Of a DNA stretch of 16,920 nt, positions 15,140-16,920 are shown piece after piece (position 1 is the stretch's first letter; every line of letters begins with the position of its first letter). The stretch spans positions 1 to 16,920 of the forward strand of contig JALLAZ010000332.1 in NCBI GenBank assembly GCA_036939755.1. Direction: 5' to 3'. The notes below the pieces were generated by a model. That model was not told where the DNA came from, ran no database searches, and saw only the letters and a list, made by a program, of their open reading frames with translations. This DNA is from Stephanodiscus triporus (Eukaryota; Bacillariophyta; Thalassiosirophyceae; Thalassiosirales; Thalassiosiraceae). A program made the translations under genes and the position numbers.

Positions 15140-16428
15140 TTACACATCCATTGCCTTCTTGATTTCCTCTTCCATACCGAACCTTTTAGCCTCCTTCTTC
15201 ACATCCAAACGCAACTTTTTTACCAATGCCAATGCCTCCCTAGGTTTACTGCATCCTAATATCTTCCGCAGCATCTTTTCCTTCTGCTGCTGCACTTCCT
15301 GTCCAAATCCAACCCACAAAAGATTCACCGCCCCCCATTTCTGCTTCGGAAGCCAGGCTTCCAACTGCTCTCGAGTTTGCTCTGGCGTGGTGGAATTTAC
15401 CCATTTGAGATCATTGCTGATTGAAAAATGACGAGCAATGTCTTTCAGGCAGGAACGAAAGACAAAGTCTACTAAGTCGCACACAGGCAATTGCCTTTTA
15501 AAACTTACAACATGCGGTGCATATGAGTATCAACACCAATACCACTACTAATGCCGAAAGCGATACTCTCAACAATATATGCCATCTTCGGCCCAACACC
15601 AGGTAGAGTCATAATCTCCTCAGCCGTTGGTGGAATGTCACCATTGTATTGCGAGATGATTATTTGCGCAGTCTGTTTCATGAACTTGGTCTTGTTATTG
15701 TGAAATCCAACCCGTCTTATAAGTAAATTCAATGTCTCACTATCAGTGTTCATTATGTTTTCCACTGTCAGGCCATGCTTTTGAAGACCTCTCATTGTCT
15801 CGCCAACGACAGCATCTTTGGTCTGAGAACTTAGCATTAATGCAATGAGAACTTGAAATCGATAGACCTTAGGTCCTAAGTGCTTCTCTGGCAATGCCTC
15901 CCCTCCGTCAGTATCACAGGGTGCAGTGCGGTCCGACCGAAGTTCCTCGACGAGTTTGTAGATTCTTTCCCAGTCATCCGGAGGAGCCAATGATCCCGGT
16001 TCAATCTTGATTCGTTTTCGTGGGGACACGTGTTCACCCTTCGCCGGTGACTCTATTTTAGTGTCATTATTTGGACTTCCATTTCGTTCTGGTGTAACAG
16101 ATGTTGATCTCTTTTTCTTTGACGATGGTTTAATGGGCGTCGTATTTTCGGATGTGAAGAATTCGACTGTCCCCTTCAAGGGGGTAGGCGGATTTACATT
16201 CTCTACGGTGAAATATTTAGACTTTTTGGCTGGTGAAGCGGGCTTGGGTGGTTCCATCGATGATTGATGTTCCTCCAATCTCTGGATCAGCACCGCCTTC
16301 ACACCTGATGCCGGCAGGCTCCGACTTTTCAATTGCAATTTGAGTTCAGGTATGGTCATATCATTCCACGAGACTTGGTCGGCCAATGAGCTCAATGCAT
16401 TGCTGCATGACCTGGTGTAGGGAGGCAT
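15140..16428 (-). CDS. NTH1: Endonuclease III homologue (NTH1 type) with N-terminal SAP domain, two exons
   Basis: Exon 1 (16428-15509) and exon 2 (15416-15140) join in phase 2 to give 398 residues. The ATG is at 16428-16426; the upstream open codons lack an ATG. It is a bifunctional DNA glycosylase/AP lyase of base excision repair. SAP DNA-binding motif, about 22-54 (MTIPELKLQLKSRSLPASGV). A linker with basic clusters (KKKR at 104-107, RKRIK at 137-141) may hold nuclear signals. Glycosylase core, about 150-345: LMLSSQTKD (198-205), helix-hairpin-helix LPGVGPKMA with catalytic Lys281, VDTHMHRM with catalytic Asp300, VGFGQ (342-346). Family members usually follow VGFGQ with four cysteines binding a 4Fe-4S cluster; here only Cys362 is present, so the cluster is absent, as in yeast Ntg1. 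The C-terminus is Lys/Glu-rich. Confidence 0.92.
15417..15508 (-). other. Intron of the NTH1 gene (92 bp, phase 2)
   Basis: On the minus strand the donor is GTAAGT and the acceptor CAATCAG. Splicing joins GVDTHMHRM to FNDLKWVNSTTPEQT, matching the family order after the catalytic Asp. Confidence 0.9.
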
Positions 16429-16766
16429 GATGAAAGGGAGATGGACCGCTCGCCGAGAAAGGATTCGACCGCTCAACGCCAAGGGTGCGCTTCCAATGAT
16501 GGTAAGGCACGCTGCACAGCGGACGCGGCAAGAACGTCTCAAGAACAGAGAGAGAAAAATCGTGACTACCTACTGCTCACTGCTCGCTTGCGAGATTGTG
16601 GCGCGATGTTGGAAGGAAGCCAGAGAGGCGGAAGCGGCGGTTGCGGCCTTCGCGGTCTTGAACTATGGTATCAGTGCTAAGGGTATTGTAACTTTTATGT
16701 GTGGGTTGTTGCGAGGAGAGATTACTTATGTACTACGGCTAACATATCAATTGGCCGCTTAGAAAA

Positions 16767-16799
16767 TAACACTTTGCTAACACTTCGGTAACACTTTCG
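16767..16799 (+). repeat. Three 11-bp direct repeats
   Basis: TAACACTT followed by three variable bases occurs at 16767, 16778 and 16789, a strict 11-bp period (one helical turn). It lies about 340 bp upstream of the NTH1 start. Confidence 0.6.
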
Positions 16800-16829
16800 A
16801 ACTACTTTGCTAACGGTTGGTCTGTCGAC

Positions 16830-16882
16830 CTAGCTGAATTCAGCCAAACTAGCTGAATTCAGCCGAACTAGCTGAATTCAGC
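16830..16882. repeat. Three 19-bp repeats, each with a 12-bp palindrome
   Basis: CTAGCTGAATTCAGC recurs at 16830, 16849 and 16868. Each copy holds the perfect palindrome GCTGAATTCAGC. The spacers are CAA, CGA-like short sequences. No gene is recognised to the right within the window. Confidence 0.8.
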
Positions 16883-16920
16883 ATTGGAACGCGGATTTTT
16901 TTCTCCATCAAAAGTGGTTG

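Noticed and set aside
16429..16542. 38 extra codons upstream of the NTH1 ATG
   Set aside because: The frame is open but begins with TTG, not ATG. A mitochondrial or plastid presequence was considered; without an in-frame ATG it cannot be supported.
16427..16762. 111-codon plus-strand ORF upstream of NTH1
   Set aside because: It begins antisense to the NTH1 start and has no recognisable domain; likely promoter-region chance ORF.

Overview
The window looks like nuclear DNA of a unicellular eukaryote, most likely a diatom or another stramenopile alga. Three protein genes each carry one short GT-AG intron (86-120 bp). There are tRNA genes with internal promoters, one of them with a canonical anticodon-loop intron, and about half the window is retroelement, MITE or gene-poor DNA. 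The lineage is an inference from gene style and protein character; no search was possible.

Layout. Positions 1-3237 (minus strand) hold the decayed coding part of an RT/RNase H retroelement, cut by the window edge and broken by frameshifts, stop codons and a damaged catalytic motif. A 387-bp MITE with near-perfect terminal inverted repeats and TA ends follows (3278-3664). Next is a short hypothetical gene with an acidic/Ser-rich tail (3694-4266, minus). An intron-containing membrane protein gene (4897-6417, plus) has Ser/Asp/His motifs like those of CREST-superfamily hydrolases. From 7524 to about 10.76 kb (plus) lies a nearly intact non-LTR (LINE) retrotransposon ORF: APE-type endonuclease, reverse transcriptase, three zinc fingers and a C-terminal domain, with a frameshift close to its end. 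About 1.8 kb of gene-poor DNA follows, leading to a small ORF built on seven KGYG repeats (12565-12777).

The right side is a compact housekeeping cluster. On the minus strand are tRNA-Ile(AAU) and, 9 nt downstream, intron-containing tRNA-Tyr(GUA), with a truncated tRNA-Tyr copy beyond it made by a roughly 109-bp tandem duplication. On the plus strand is a two-exon GRASP-family Golgi protein (13744-14984). Convergent to it is a two-exon endonuclease III/NTH1 homologue (15140-16428, minus) that carries an N-terminal SAP domain and lacks the usual Fe-S cysteine cluster. The far right end holds two short tandem repeats upstream of NTH1, one made of 12-bp palindromes.

The host genes act in separate processes (Golgi structure, base excision repair, translation, and a possible lipid or membrane hydrolase) and do not form a pathway. 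The most noteworthy items are the SAP-NTH1 architecture, the tight tRNA pair with its partial duplication, the zinc fingers inside the LINE, and the KGYG-repeat ORF.
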